From contig CALVTM010000001.1 of assembly GCA_944362615.1 (NCBI GenBank), forward strand, positions 1 to 64,000: 64,000 nucleotides of DNA. Direction: 5' to 3'. Within the stretch, counting starts at the first letter, position 1, and each line of letters opens with the position of its first letter. Of the stretch, positions 49,767-57,235 are shown in pieces. Origin of the DNA: an uncultured Clostridia bacterium (lineage in GTDB: Bacteria > Bacillota > Clostridia > Christensenellales > Pumilibacteraceae). The position numbers and the translations under genes are program-made. The notes beneath the pieces are model-generated. The model was not told the origin of the DNA. It made no database searches and saw only the letters and a list, made by a program, of their open reading frames with translations.

Positions 49767-49949
49767 AAAAATAACTGAATTTTAAAACATACTGTTTATG
49801 TTGTTGGCATACGTTAACTCCAGCGTACGTTGCCCATATAACTTCTTTAGTACATCATACCGGCATAGCCTTTCAAAGTAATGATATTCCCGTTTTATTT
49901 CCTGTTGTTGCCTGTCGCATATATATTTTACAATAACACACTTTCCTGC

Positions 49950-49978
49950 TTGACATGCTTGCAATAAAGCTGTATACT
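49950..49978 (+). promoter_or_regulatory. pckA promoter
   Basis: TTGACA (49950-49955), 17 bp, TATACT (49973-49978). The leader of about 140 nt contains an imperfect inverted repeat around two AAGCTT sites (50009-50059) and no recognised riboswitch. Confidence 0.8.
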
Positions 49979-50126
49979 AATACGGTAAGAGTTTGGCTTC
50001 ATGGGGGAATAAGCTTAATAACATTGCAAATAATATAATTTTGTAACCGTTATAAGCTTGGCTAAACCTAAAATTTTTCTACATTCGCAAAAAAACAATT
50101 TGAGAATACAGGAGGTCAAATCCAAA

Positions 50127-51731
50127 ATGAAGAACATTGATTTGAGTAAGTACGGTATTACCGGTACGACCGAGATCGTATACAACCCGTCTTATGAAAT
50201 GCTGTTCGAAGAAGAGACCAAGCCCGGTCTCGAGGGTTTCGAGAAGGGTCAGGTCAGTGAACTCGGCGCGGTCAACGTTATGACCGGCATCTATACCGGC
50301 CGTTCCCCTAAAGACAAGTTCATTGTTATGGACGAAAATTCCAAGGACACCGTGTGGTGGACTTCGGACGACTACAAGAATGATAACCATCCTGCTTCCC
50401 AGGAAGCTTGGAAATCCGTTAAGGAACTTGCAATCAAGGAACTTTCCAATAAGCGCCTTTTCGTTGTAGATGCTTTCTGCGGCGCAAATAAAGATACACG
50501 TATGGCAATCCGCTTCATAATGGAAGTAGCTTGGCAGGCGCATTTCGTAAAGAATATGTTTATCCGTCCCACCGAGGAAGAGCTTGAAAACTTCGAACCC
50601 GATTTCGTTGTTTACAATGCTTCTAAGGCTAAGGTTGAGAACTACAAGGAACTCGGTCTTAACTCCGAGACCGCCGTTGTCTTCAACATCACCAGCCGTG
50701 AGCAGGTTATCCTTAACACCTGGTACGGCGGCGAAATGAAGAAAGGTATGTTCTCCATGATGAACTATTACCTTCCTCTTAAGGGCATCGCTTCGATGCA
50801 CTGCTCGGCTAACACCGATATGGAAGGCAAGAACACCGCTATATTCTTCGGTCTTTCCGGTACCGGTAAGACCACCCTCTCCACCGACCCGAAGCGCCTT
50901 CTCATCGGCGATGACGAGCACGGTTGGGATGATAACGGCGTATTCAATTTCGAGGGCGGCTGCTACGCTAAGGTTATCAACCTTGATAAGGAATCCGAAC
51001 CCGATATTTACAACGCTATCAAGCGCAATGCTCTTCTTGAAAACGTCACCCTTGACAAAGACGGCAAGATTGACTTCAACGACAAGAGCGTTACCGAGAA
51101 TACCCGCGTTTCCTACCCCATCGATCACATCGAGAAGATAGTCCGCCCTGTTTCTACTGCTCCTGCAGCTAAGAACGTCATCTTCCTTTCGGCAGATGCT
51201 TTCGGCGTGCTTCCTCCCGTTTCCATCCTTTCTCCCGAGCAGACCGAGTACTACTTCCTGTCCGGCTTCACCGCAAAACTTGCAGGTACCGAGCGCGGCA
51301 TTACGGAACCTACCCCTACGTTCTCTGCTTGCTTCGGTCAGGCGTTCCTCGAACTTCATCCTACCAAGTATGCGGCAGAGCTCGTTAAGCGCATGAAAGA
51401 GAGCGGTGCTAAGGCTTACCTCGTAAATACCGGTTGGAACGGTACCGGCAAACGTATTTCCATCAAGGATACCCGCGGTATCATCGATGCTATACTTGAC
51501 GGTTCGATCAATAAGTCTGAGACCAAGACCATTCCTTACTTCAACTTTGAAGTACCCACTTCTCTTCCCGGCGTTGATCCTAACATTCTTGATCCTCGCG
51601 ACACTTATGCAGATGCTACAGAGTGGGAGAAGAAAGCTAAGGACCTTGCTTCCCGTTTCCAGAAGAACTTTGTAAAGTATACGAGCAACGCTGCCGGCAA
51701 GGCACTTGTTCCTTTCGGTCCCCAGCTTTGA
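50127..51731 (+). CDS. pckA: Phosphoenolpyruvate carboxykinase (ATP)
   Basis: A 534-residue enzyme that interconverts oxaloacetate plus ATP and PEP plus CO2 plus ADP. The P-loop [14 protein letters not shown] lies near 250, followed by the metal-site [18 protein letters not shown]. The N-terminal [12 protein letters not shown] and the C-terminal [11 protein letters not shown] are further family marks. The ATG at 50127 has GGAGG 11 nt upstream; an in-frame codon at 50058 has no such site. In anaerobes it often runs toward oxaloacetate to make ATP during succinate formation. Codon use is biased to C-ending codons, unlike its neighbours, suggesting high expression. Confidence 0.97.
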   Translation: MKNIDLSKYGITGTTEIVYNPSYEMLFEEETKPGLEGFEKGQVSELGAVNVMTGIYTGRSPKDKFIVMDENSKDTVWWTSDDYKNDNHPASQEAWKSVKELAIKELSNKRLFVVDAFCGANKDTRMAIRFIMEVAWQAHFVKNMFIRPTEEELENFEPDFVVYNASKAKVENYKELGLNSETAVVFNITSREQVILNTWYGGEMKKGMFSMMNYYLPLKGIASMHCSANTDMEGKNTAIFFGLSGTGKTTLSTDPKRLLIGDDEHGWDDNGVFNFEGGCYAKVINLDKESEPDIYNAIKRNALLENVTLDKDGKIDFNDKSVTENTRVSYPIDHIEKIVRPVSTAPAAKNVIFLSADAFGVLPPVSILSPEQTEYYFLSGFTAKLAGTERGITEPTPTFSACFGQAFLELHPTKYAAELVKRMKESGAKAYLVNTGWNGTGKRISIKDTRGIIDAILDGSINKSETKTIPYFNFEVPTSLPGVDPNILDPRDTYADATEWEKKAKDLASRFQKNFVKYTSNAAGKALVPFGPQL

Positions 51732-51754
51732 TTTAAATAATCATTTATGACTTT

Positions 51755-51788
51755 AAAAGCGGAGAGCAGTTGCTCCCCGCTTTTATTT
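51755..51788 (+). terminator. pckA terminator
   Basis: AAAAGCGGAGAGCA / TGCTCCCCGCTTTT pair with one mismatch around a 2-nt loop, followed by ATTTTT. Confidence 0.85.
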
Positions 51789-51867
51789 TTATTTTGTTAT
51801 TTTATATGTGATATTTAAAAATGCCGTTATTCTTCCATCTTCTCACAGGCATGTGCAAATTTCAAAC

Positions 51868-51896
51868 TTGACGCCGTTTTTAAAGCGGAGTATACT
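51868..51896 (+). promoter_or_regulatory. Promoter of the YczE-like gene
   Basis: TTGACG (51868-51873), 17 bp, TATACT (51891-51896). Confidence 0.75.
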
Positions 51897-51950
51897 TTTA
51901 ATGTAATCAGAAAAAGACATTAGATTTTAATTGTATTTTTGGCAGCACCT

Positions 51951-52775
51951 ATGATTAAGAACATAAATAACGAAACAGACAACTTACATGACGAAAAACC
52001 GGATACGAATTCAGTCGAAACTGAAATAACAGCAAATAATGAATCATCGACGGTACAATCACCTGCCCAATCCACCGCTGAAAGTAAAAATGAATATCCT
52101 CATAAACGCAGTATTTCCAAGATCATAAAGAGATACATAGTACTTTGCGTGGGACTGTTTATAATGTCGTTCGGCGTCGGATTATCCGTTAAAGCAACTC
52201 TCGGAACTTCTCCCATTTCAAGCATACCAAACGTACTGAACATCATAACCGGTCTTACTGTAGGCACAACTACTATCATATTCAATGTACTCCTGGTAGT
52301 TTTACAGATCATAATTCTACGTAAACGCTTTGACCCCATACAACTTATACAAATTCCGGTCAGTATAGCTTTCGGCTTCCTCTGCGACTTTGCCTTATGG
52401 TGTCTTAACGGTATGGTCGTTGAGTCATACTGGTCACAATGGCTGGTCTGCGGCGCGGGCATCTTACTGGTCGCTCTCGGTGTTTCAATGGAAGTAGCAG
52501 GCAACGTCGCAACACTTCCTGGCGAAGGAACAGTACTTGCGCTCTGCCGTATAACCCCTATTAAGTTCGGATACATGAAAGTTATCTGTGATTCATCAAT
52601 GGTAGTTATAGCCGCAGCTCTGATATTGATTTTCCATCATAAACTTGAAGGCGTAAGAGAAGGTACCGTTGCAGCAGCAATACTTGTCGGGCTTATTGCA
52701 AAGCTTTTCAATAAATTCATGTTGCCGCTCAGCAATCTTTTTTATTACGGTAAACTGAAAGGTATTACATATTAA
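51951..52775 (+). CDS. YczE/YitT-like membrane protein
   Basis: A protein of about 274 residues. Residues 1-45 are hydrophilic and disordered. Five to six membrane helices follow, starting YIVLCVGLFIMSFGVGLSVKA, then the family-typical LGTSPISSIPNVL, TIIFNVLLVVLQIIILRKRF and GNVATLPGEGTVLALCRI. This is the pattern of the YczE/YyaS (COG2364) family, of unknown function. No Shine-Dalgarno precedes the ATG at 51951; a TTG at 51939 is possible. Confidence 0.75.
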   Translation: MIKNINNETDNLHDEKPDTNSVETEITANNESSTVQSPAQSTAESKNEYPHKRSISKIIKRYIVLCVGLFIMSFGVGLSVKATLGTSPISSIPNVLNIITGLTVGTTTIIFNVLLVVLQIIILRKRFDPIQLIQIPVSIAFGFLCDFALWCLNGMVVESYWSQWLVCGAGILLVALGVSMEVAGNVATLPGEGTVLALCRITPIKFGYMKVICDSSMVVIAAALILIFHHKLEGVREGTVAAAILVGLIAKLFNKFMLPLSNLFYYGKLKGITY

Positions 52776-52793
52776 ATTACCGAGATTTCCAGT

Positions 52794-52832
52794 AAAGGGG
52801 TGCGCCCGGATCAACCAGGACGCGCCCCTTTA
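52794..52832. terminator. Terminator between convergent genes
   Basis: AAAGGGGTGCG / CGCGCCCCTTT pair over 11 positions with one G-U on the plus strand. It separates the YczE-like gene and the small reductase-like gene. Confidence 0.75.
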
Positions 52833-52848
52833 AAAATGTTTTTTTAAA

Positions 52849-53046
52849 TTATTTTTCCTTATAGTATAAATAACAATGGCAGTACCCCTCATAGTTCGGG
52901 TCTGCAATCTGATCGCGGAACTCTTTACACATGCATTTTGTATCAGGAGTTTTCTCTATCCTGCACGGGCAGTATCCGCCTCGTGCTTTGAGTCCGGCTT
53001 GCACTTGTGCAACTAATTCTTTATCATCATTAAATCTGATTTTCAT
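52849..53046 (-). CDS. Ferredoxin-thioredoxin reductase catalytic-chain-like protein
   Basis: A 65-residue protein with the cysteine spacing of the FTR catalytic subunit: CPCR near residue 26, CMCKEFR near 38 and EGYCHCYLY near 56. In the family these cysteines bind a [4Fe-4S] cluster next to a redox-active disulfide. It is shorter than the plant-type chain (about 110 residues), like the minimal versions in anaerobes. Its ribosome site (CGGAGATG) is strong. The partner thioredoxin is not nearby. Confidence 0.85.
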   Translation of the reverse strand: MKIRFNDDKELVAQVQAGLKARGGYCPCRIEKTPDTKCMCKEFRDQIADPNYEGYCHCYLYYKEK

Positions 53047-53258
53047 TTTTCATCTCCGTTTTTTGTTATTGTAACATCACGAGCACAAAATGTCAATTTT
53101 AATAATATAGAATTACTAAAGCTTTTATCGATTTAATTATATGCACCGAATTTAGCAAACGTTTACGAAATCCGTGTATATTTTCCCCATTTGTTATTAT
53201 ATATTGTGTTAAATAAAAGAGAAAATATGTCAGCAAAATGAAATTTACAGCTTCAATA

Positions 53259-53287
53259 TTGACAATTTTTATATATCGTACTATTAT
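53259..53287 (+). promoter_or_regulatory. Promoter of the lipoprotein gene
   Basis: TTGACA (53259-53264), 17 bp, TATTAT (53282-53287). The rest of 53047-53258 is A/T-rich with no gene I can support. Confidence 0.7.
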
Positions 53288-53405
53288 ATTCATATAAAAT
53301 GGATCGCTTTTAATGCCTTGTTTTACCATGCCGGCAACTTTTTAACGCTATTGCCATACATAAAACAATTCATTATAGCTTTCCACATATTGGAGGATGA
53401 CAATT

Positions 53406-54218
53406 ATGAAAAAGAAATTACTTGCAATCTTACTTGTTTCCGTAATGGCAATAGGCGCCGTTCTCGCTTTTACCGGTTGTAAACCAAATTATGTAAATAC
53501 AAGCGGAAATTATAAAGAAGCAACGGAAGAAGATCTTGCCGCAGCATTCGAAAATGTGAATACCAGTTTAAACACAGATGCATTTAATATATATTACTAT
53601 ATCAATGCGGATTCCAGCGGCACGTTAATGGGCGAAGATTACGTTACAAAGCTCAAAATGGAAATGGACGGTATTGCAAAGTATGACGCGACAAACCCCG
53701 CTCTGAATATTGACTACTATATAGATCTGTATTCTAAAGCCGGAGAAAAAGAAGAGACACAAAAAGAAGAGTTCAATATGTATATGGACACTGAGTACAT
53801 ATACGTAAAGAATAACGATTCCATGTTCAAAGTTTCCGTTATTTTCGATGACCTGCTTCCTTCCGTACCTTCCATAGATATTGATGCATTTCTGGCAGAA
53901 GCTTCCGCAAAATTCAGTAACTATAATTGCAGCATAGCTGAATCGGGTACGACCAAAAAAGTTAAGTTCGAGTTGAGTTACACTGATCTGAATACGAACG
54001 ATTTTTCCGTTCCGGTCGAAGCGAATTTCCCTATTGAGCTTTACATTATAATCAACGAAAACAATGTTACCGGTATTAAAGTAGTTGGTGGCGGAAATGT
54101 GACTGTCAATGATCTGCAGGTAAATATTGATATCAATTTACAGATCGGACATACCAACAGAAGCGTTCCCGTTCCCGGTAATCTTGACGATTATGAATTC
54201 AGCAGCTCACTGACTTGA
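53406..54218 (+). CDS. Secreted lipoprotein of unknown function
   Basis: A protein of about 270 residues. The signal peptide MKKKLLAILLVSVMAIGAVL ends in the lipobox AFTGC with the cysteine near residue 25. The mature part is acidic and beta-rich, with alternating aromatic strands (FNIYYYINADSSG, LNIDYYIDLYS, ELYIIINENNVTGIKVVGG), reminiscent of LppX/LolA-like lipoprotein folds, but I recognise no family. The ATG at 53406 has GGAGG 9 nt upstream. Confidence 0.8.
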   Translation: MKKKLLAILLVSVMAIGAVLAFTGCKPNYVNTSGNYKEATEEDLAAAFENVNTSLNTDAFNIYYYINADSSGTLMGEDYVTKLKMEMDGIAKYDATNPALNIDYYIDLYSKAGEKEETQKEEFNMYMDTEYIYVKNNDSMFKVSVIFDDLLPSVPSIDIDAFLAEASAKFSNYNCSIAESGTTKKVKFELSYTDLNTNDFSVPVEANFPIELYIIINENNVTGIKVVGGGNVTVNDLQVNIDINLQIGHTNRSVPVPGNLDDYEFSSSLT

Positions 54219-54294
54219 TATTTGAAATTTTAAAGCTTATCGATTAATCACATCACTTTGAAGATATCCGAAAGGTTTATGGATATCGTGATAA

Positions 54295-54327
54295 CCGCCC
54301 GCCCTGTTCAGGTAACAAGGCGGGCGG
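54295..54327 (+). terminator. GC-rich hairpin after the lipoprotein gene
   Basis: CCGCCCGCC / GGCGGGCGG, extended by TGTT/AACA in the loop. No T-run follows. A second hairpin GATATCC / GGATATC lies at 54263-54287. They may end or protect the lipoprotein mRNA. Confidence 0.5.
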
Positions 54328-54389
54328 ATTGCCATTGCCGCATTTATTGCAAATTATATTAAATACTTTTCGGAAACGGACTCGAACAT

Positions 54390-54418
54390 TTGACATCGCG
54401 ATAAAGTTATGATATACT
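54390..54418 (+). promoter_or_regulatory. Promoter of tRNA-Leu(CAG)
   Basis: TTGACA (54390-54395), 17 bp, TATACT (54413-54418), 12 bp before the tRNA. Confidence 0.85.
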
Positions 54419-54430
54419 TCTATAGGTTTT

Positions 54431-54513
54431 GCGGTTGTGGCGGAATTGGCAGACGCGCTAGATTCAGGTTCTAGTGGGCGACCGTGCAGGTTCAACTCCT
54501 GTCAACCGCACCA
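54431..54513 (+). tRNA. tRNA-Leu (anticodon CAG, decodes CUG)
   Basis: A class II tRNA with acceptor GCGGTTG/CAACCGC, discriminator A and an encoded CCA. The anticodon loop TTCAGGT sits on CTAGA/TCTAG; the variable arm and T-arm CAGG-TTCAACT-CCTG follow. It has its own promoter and terminator. Confidence 0.96.
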
Positions 54514-54550
54514 AAAAAGACTGAAGAATGTTTAGTTCTTCAGTCTTTTT
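54514..54550 (+). terminator. Terminator of tRNA-Leu(CAG)
   Basis: AAAAAGACTGAAGAA / TTCTTCAGTCTTTTT, a perfect 15-bp stem with a 7-nt loop, directly after the CCA. Confidence 0.9.
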
Positions 54551-54552
54551 AT

Positions 54553-54571
54553 GTTGACAGGAGTTGAACCT
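54553..54571. repeat. Inverted 19-nt copy of the tRNA-Leu T-arm
   Basis: GTTGACAGGAGTTGAACCT is the exact reverse complement of 54488-54506 (T-arm plus part of the acceptor strand of tRNA-Leu). It lies 2 bp beyond the tRNA terminator. It may be an attachment-site scar, a stem partner for read-through RNA, or part of an inserted repeat. The following 54572-54880 hold no gene I trust. Confidence 0.7.
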
Positions 54572-54898
54572 TAAGAAGGCGCGCAGCGTTTAGAAAAAAT
54601 CAGCAAGGTACCCTTGCCTGCTCTCCTAAGCGCCGGGGTGTGACCTTTTTGCCCGCTGCGGCAACTTGGAATTGTCATATTATAATCCGGAATCCAAAGC
54701 TTTTTTATCGGGCATATGTATTTATATTTCTTGATTTTTAAAAATAGTTTTGATACAATATAGTCGATTAATTTAGAGGTGAATGAAGTGATTAATTTTT
54801 CTTGCTGAAATTTATATCGCAAGTTTGAAAGGTGCTGCGCTTTTTTAACTTGTGCCGTTGCAAGAAAGTTAAATCTATTCATATCTCAGCTATAAATG

Positions 54899-54962
54899 TA
54901 TAATTGCCGGGATCAGCTAATGAACTATGAGAGATTACTTTCTCATAGTTTTTTTATTTTTT
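54899..54962 (+). promoter_or_regulatory. Attenuator leader of the ABC-F gene
   Basis: A TATAAT box (54899-54904, -35 weak) precedes a 10-bp hairpin AACTATGAGA / TCTCATAGTT (54923-54950) with a long T-run (54951-54962), a full intrinsic terminator 8 bp ahead of the ribosome site of the ABC-F gene. A short ORF starts at 54920, just before the left arm. This is the layout of antibiotic-induced attenuation upstream of ribosome-protection ABC-F genes. Confidence 0.7.
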
Positions 54963-55000
54963 CGGATAAAGGAGTTTGTACATGTCGGTCATTAAAATAG
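54920..55000 (+). CDS. 26-residue upstream ORF in the ABC-F leader
   Basis: The frame MNYERLLSHSFFIFSDKGVC and six further codons runs through the terminator hairpin and ends 19 nt inside the ABC-F gene. A ribosome stalled in it would disturb the hairpin. No strong ribosome site precedes it; the expected mRNA start is only about 9 nt upstream. Confidence 0.35.
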   Translation: MNYERLLSHSFFIFSDKGVCTCRSLK

Positions 55001-56460
55001 AAAATCTTACTTTTGCCTACCCTTCAAGCTTTGACAACATATTTGAAAATGTCAGTTTTCAGATCGATACGGACTGGAAGCTCGGATTCATAGGCAGAAA
55101 CGGCAGAGGTAAAACTACTTTTCTGCATCTTCTGCAGGGCAAATACGAATTTAGCGGAAAAATCACAGCTTCCGTTCAATTCGATTACTTCCCGTATACC
55201 GTAGACAACGATGAGAAACGCACTGAAATTATTTTACAGGAGATTTGCCCGATAGCTGAAGAATGGCAGATCATGCGCGAATTATCTTATCTTGATGTAA
55301 ATTGCGATTGTTTAGACAGACCTTTTCGTACTTTATCAAAGGGAGAACAGACGAAGATTTTACTTGCGGCACTGTTCCTGAATGAGGGACACTTTCTGCT
55401 CATAGACGAACCTACAAACCATCTGGACGAACAAGCGCGGGAACTCGTTTCAGATTATTTACGCAAGAAAAAAAGTTTTATACTGGTGTCTCATGACAGA
55501 CGCTTTCTGGATGGTTGCATAGACCATGTACTTTCGATCAATCGTTCAGACATTGAAGTACAGAGCGGAAACTTTTCCACATTTATGGAAAATTTTGAGC
55601 GGCAACAGGAATTTGAACGCAGACAAAATACCCGGCTGCACAGCGAAATCAAACGCATGCAGGAAGCTGCAAAACGCACTGCAAGCTGGGCTGATAAAAC
55701 GGAAAAAACAAAAAACGGCAGACTGGATTCCGGACTGAAACCCGATAAAGGATATATCGGGCACAAGTCCGCTAAGATAATGAAACGCGCAAAGGTCGCA
55801 GAGGCAAGGCAACAAAAGGATATTGAGCAAAAATCTACATTGCTGAAAAATACTGAAATTGAAGGCTGTCTTAAAATAACTCCCCTCTCGTACCATTCAG
55901 AACGACTTGTCTCTCTTTCCGGCGTGGTTCCGATTTACGGAAACAAAGCAGTATGTCCGCCCGTAACGTTTGAGATCAGACAAGGAGACCGGATAGCTCT
56001 TGAAGGGAAAAACGGTTGCGGTAAAAGCAGCATATTGAAATTGTTGTGCGGTCAGCCTATCGAACATACCGGAAAAATAGAAACAGGTTCTAAACTGATT
56101 ATTTCCTACGTCCCTCAGGACACTTCTTTCCTGCGCGGAACTCTTACCGATTTTGCACAAAGCAACAATGTGAATGAAAGTATGTTTAAAGCAATTCTTC
56201 ATAAAATGGGATTCGATAAGATTCAGTTTGAAAAAGATATGTCAAGTTTCTCTGACGGACAAAAGAAAAAAACTTTAATAGCTATGAGTCTGTGTAAAAA
56301 GGCACATTTATATATCTGGGACGAACCGTTGAATTTTATAGATATCTACTCCCGCATCCAGATCGAAAACCTAATCAAAGAATCTGATCCCACAATGATT
56401 TTTGTTGAACACGATAAAGCGTTTCAAGATTCGATCGCAACAAAAATCATTAAATTGTGA
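54982..56460 (+). CDS. ABC-F ribosomal protection protein, Lsa-like
   Basis: A protein of about 492 residues with two ATP-binding cassettes and no membrane domain. NBD1 has Walker A GRNGRGKTT, signature LSKGEQTK and Walker B LLIDEPTNHLDE. NBD2 has GKNGCGKSS, FSDGQKKK and LYIWDEPLNFIDI. A basic linker of about 80 residues joins them (RRQNTRLHSEIKRMQEAAKR, then GHKSAKIMKRAKVAEARQQK). Wording of the motifs (DTDWKLGFIGRNGRGKTTFL, YIWDEPLNFID) matches the Lsa family, which displaces lincosamides, pleuromutilins and streptogramin A from the ribosome. Start at ATG 54982 with AAAGGAG 7 nt upstream. The attenuator supports a drug-response role; the drug range is inference. Confidence 0.88.
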   Translation: MSVIKIENLTFAYPSSFDNIFENVSFQIDTDWKLGFIGRNGRGKTTFLHLLQGKYEFSGKITASVQFDYFPYTVDNDEKRTEIILQEICPIAEEWQIMRELSYLDVNCDCLDRPFRTLSKGEQTKILLAALFLNEGHFLLIDEPTNHLDEQARELVSDYLRKKKSFILVSHDRRFLDGCIDHVLSINRSDIEVQSGNFSTFMENFERQQEFERRQNTRLHSEIKRMQEAAKRTASWADKTEKTKNGRLDSGLKPDKGYIGHKSAKIMKRAKVAEARQQKDIEQKSTLLKNTEIEGCLKITPLSYHSERLVSLSGVVPIYGNKAVCPPVTFEIRQGDRIALEGKNGCGKSSILKLLCGQPIEHTGKIETGSKLIISYVPQDTSFLRGTLTDFAQSNNVNESMFKAILHKMGFDKIQFEKDMSSFSDGQKKKTLIAMSLCKKAHLYIWDEPLNFIDIYSRIQIENLIKESDPTMIFVEHDKAFQDSIATKIIKL

Positions 56461-56472
56461 AATAGGGTTTTG

Positions 56473-56507
56473 AATAAAACCGCTCCGCTACTCCGGGCGG
56501 TTTTATT
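56473..56507 (+). terminator. Terminator of the ABC-F gene
   Basis: AATAAAACCGC / GCGGTTTTATT, a perfect 11-bp stem with T-rich right arm, 12 bp past the stop. Confidence 0.85.
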
Positions 56508-56633
56508 CCGGTATCATGATTAAATATGCCCATAAAGTCACTTTTGCGATATATCAGTGATACGGGAAAGTACCACCTGCTCCCTAACGGCAGAAAATAA
56601 ATGGATTTTCTACGTAAATCATATGATTTTTGC

Positions 56634-56684
56634 TTGACTTTGATATGCGATAAAGCTAAACTGTATTAAGTTCACAATGTGAAC
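56634..56684 (+). promoter_or_regulatory. marR promoter and operator
   Basis: TTGACT (56634-56639), 17 bp, TAAACT (56657-56662). At 56670-56684 lies the perfect palindrome GTTCACA-A-TGTGAAC, at the expected transcription start. It is the likely MarR site for autorepression of the operon. Confidence 0.8.
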
Positions 56685-56713
56685 AATATATCGGAAAGGA
56701 AAAAGCGTTTACA

Positions 56714-57235
56714 ATGGAACATGGCGAAAAAATTCTCTTTGGAGATCCTGTTTGTGATAATATCGGGGAAATCGATCTCAATGAACGCATAGTGCTATCA
56801 TGGGTGCAACTGAGCGCTATTCTGAAAAGCAGTCGGATAACTCAAGGTATGCCTTATAATGAGGCTATTGTAATGCTTCTGCTGTATCATGAGTATAAAA
56901 GTACGGGTAATGCAAGACTGCCATTGAGTACCGTCATTGCAAAAACCAAAATGCTTAAATCGCTCGCCAACAGGACTATAAATTCTCTTGAAACAAAAGG
57001 TTTTCTGATAAAAGCGGAAAATCCGGAGGATAAACGTGCCATCGATCTTGTTGCCATCCCGGAACGTGCGGAACTTTTTATGGACGTACACAAACGATCT
57101 CTGCTTATTGCAGATGAAATCCGTAACGCTATCGGCAATGAAGATGCGGAAACTTTTATCCGCATAGTAAATAAGATTGTTTCACTTTCTGCTCTTTCCG
57201 AATCCATTAAAAGGAGTACAGAAAAAAATGGCTGA
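56714..57235 (+). CDS. MarR-family transcriptional regulator
   Basis: A 173-residue winged-helix regulator. The DNA-binding part spans about residues 40-115 (LPLSTVIAKTKMLKSLANRT, then SLETKGFLIKAENPEDKRAI as recognition helix and wing). N- and C-terminal helices form the dimer. A 15-bp palindrome at its own promoter suggests autorepression. The next gene starts 8 bp before its stop (ATGGCTGA overlap), so regulator and hydrolase form one operon; a ligand related to the hydrolase substrate is plausible. Confidence 0.88.
   Translation: MEHGEKILFGDPVCDNIGEIDLNERIVLSWVQLSAILKSSRITQGMPYNEAIVMLLLYHEYKSTGNARLPLSTVIAKTKMLKSLANRTINSLETKGFLIKAENPEDKRAIDLVAIPERAELFMDVHKRSLLIADEIRNAIGNEDAETFIRIVNKIVSLSALSESIKRSTEKNG

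Noticed and set aside
49782..49964. A 60-codon minus-strand frame with a hairpin just after its stop
   Set aside because: The start would be TTG without a ribosome site, and the frame begins inside the pckA promoter. The hairpin makes it worth a glance, but support is too thin.
50079..51359. A 426-codon minus-strand frame opposite pckA
   Set aside because: Created by the C-ending codon bias of the highly conserved pckA gene; no known motif.
53099..53329. A 76-codon minus-strand frame in the A/T-rich gap before the lipoprotein gene
   Set aside because: It overlaps the lipoprotein promoter, lacks a ribosome site and has the composition of random A/T-rich DNA.
54571..54882. A 103-codon minus-strand frame after tRNA-Leu
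   Set aside because: No ribosome site, no recognised motif, and Lys/Cys/Phe-rich composition; its end overlaps the inverted T-arm copy. It could be part of a dispersed repeat.
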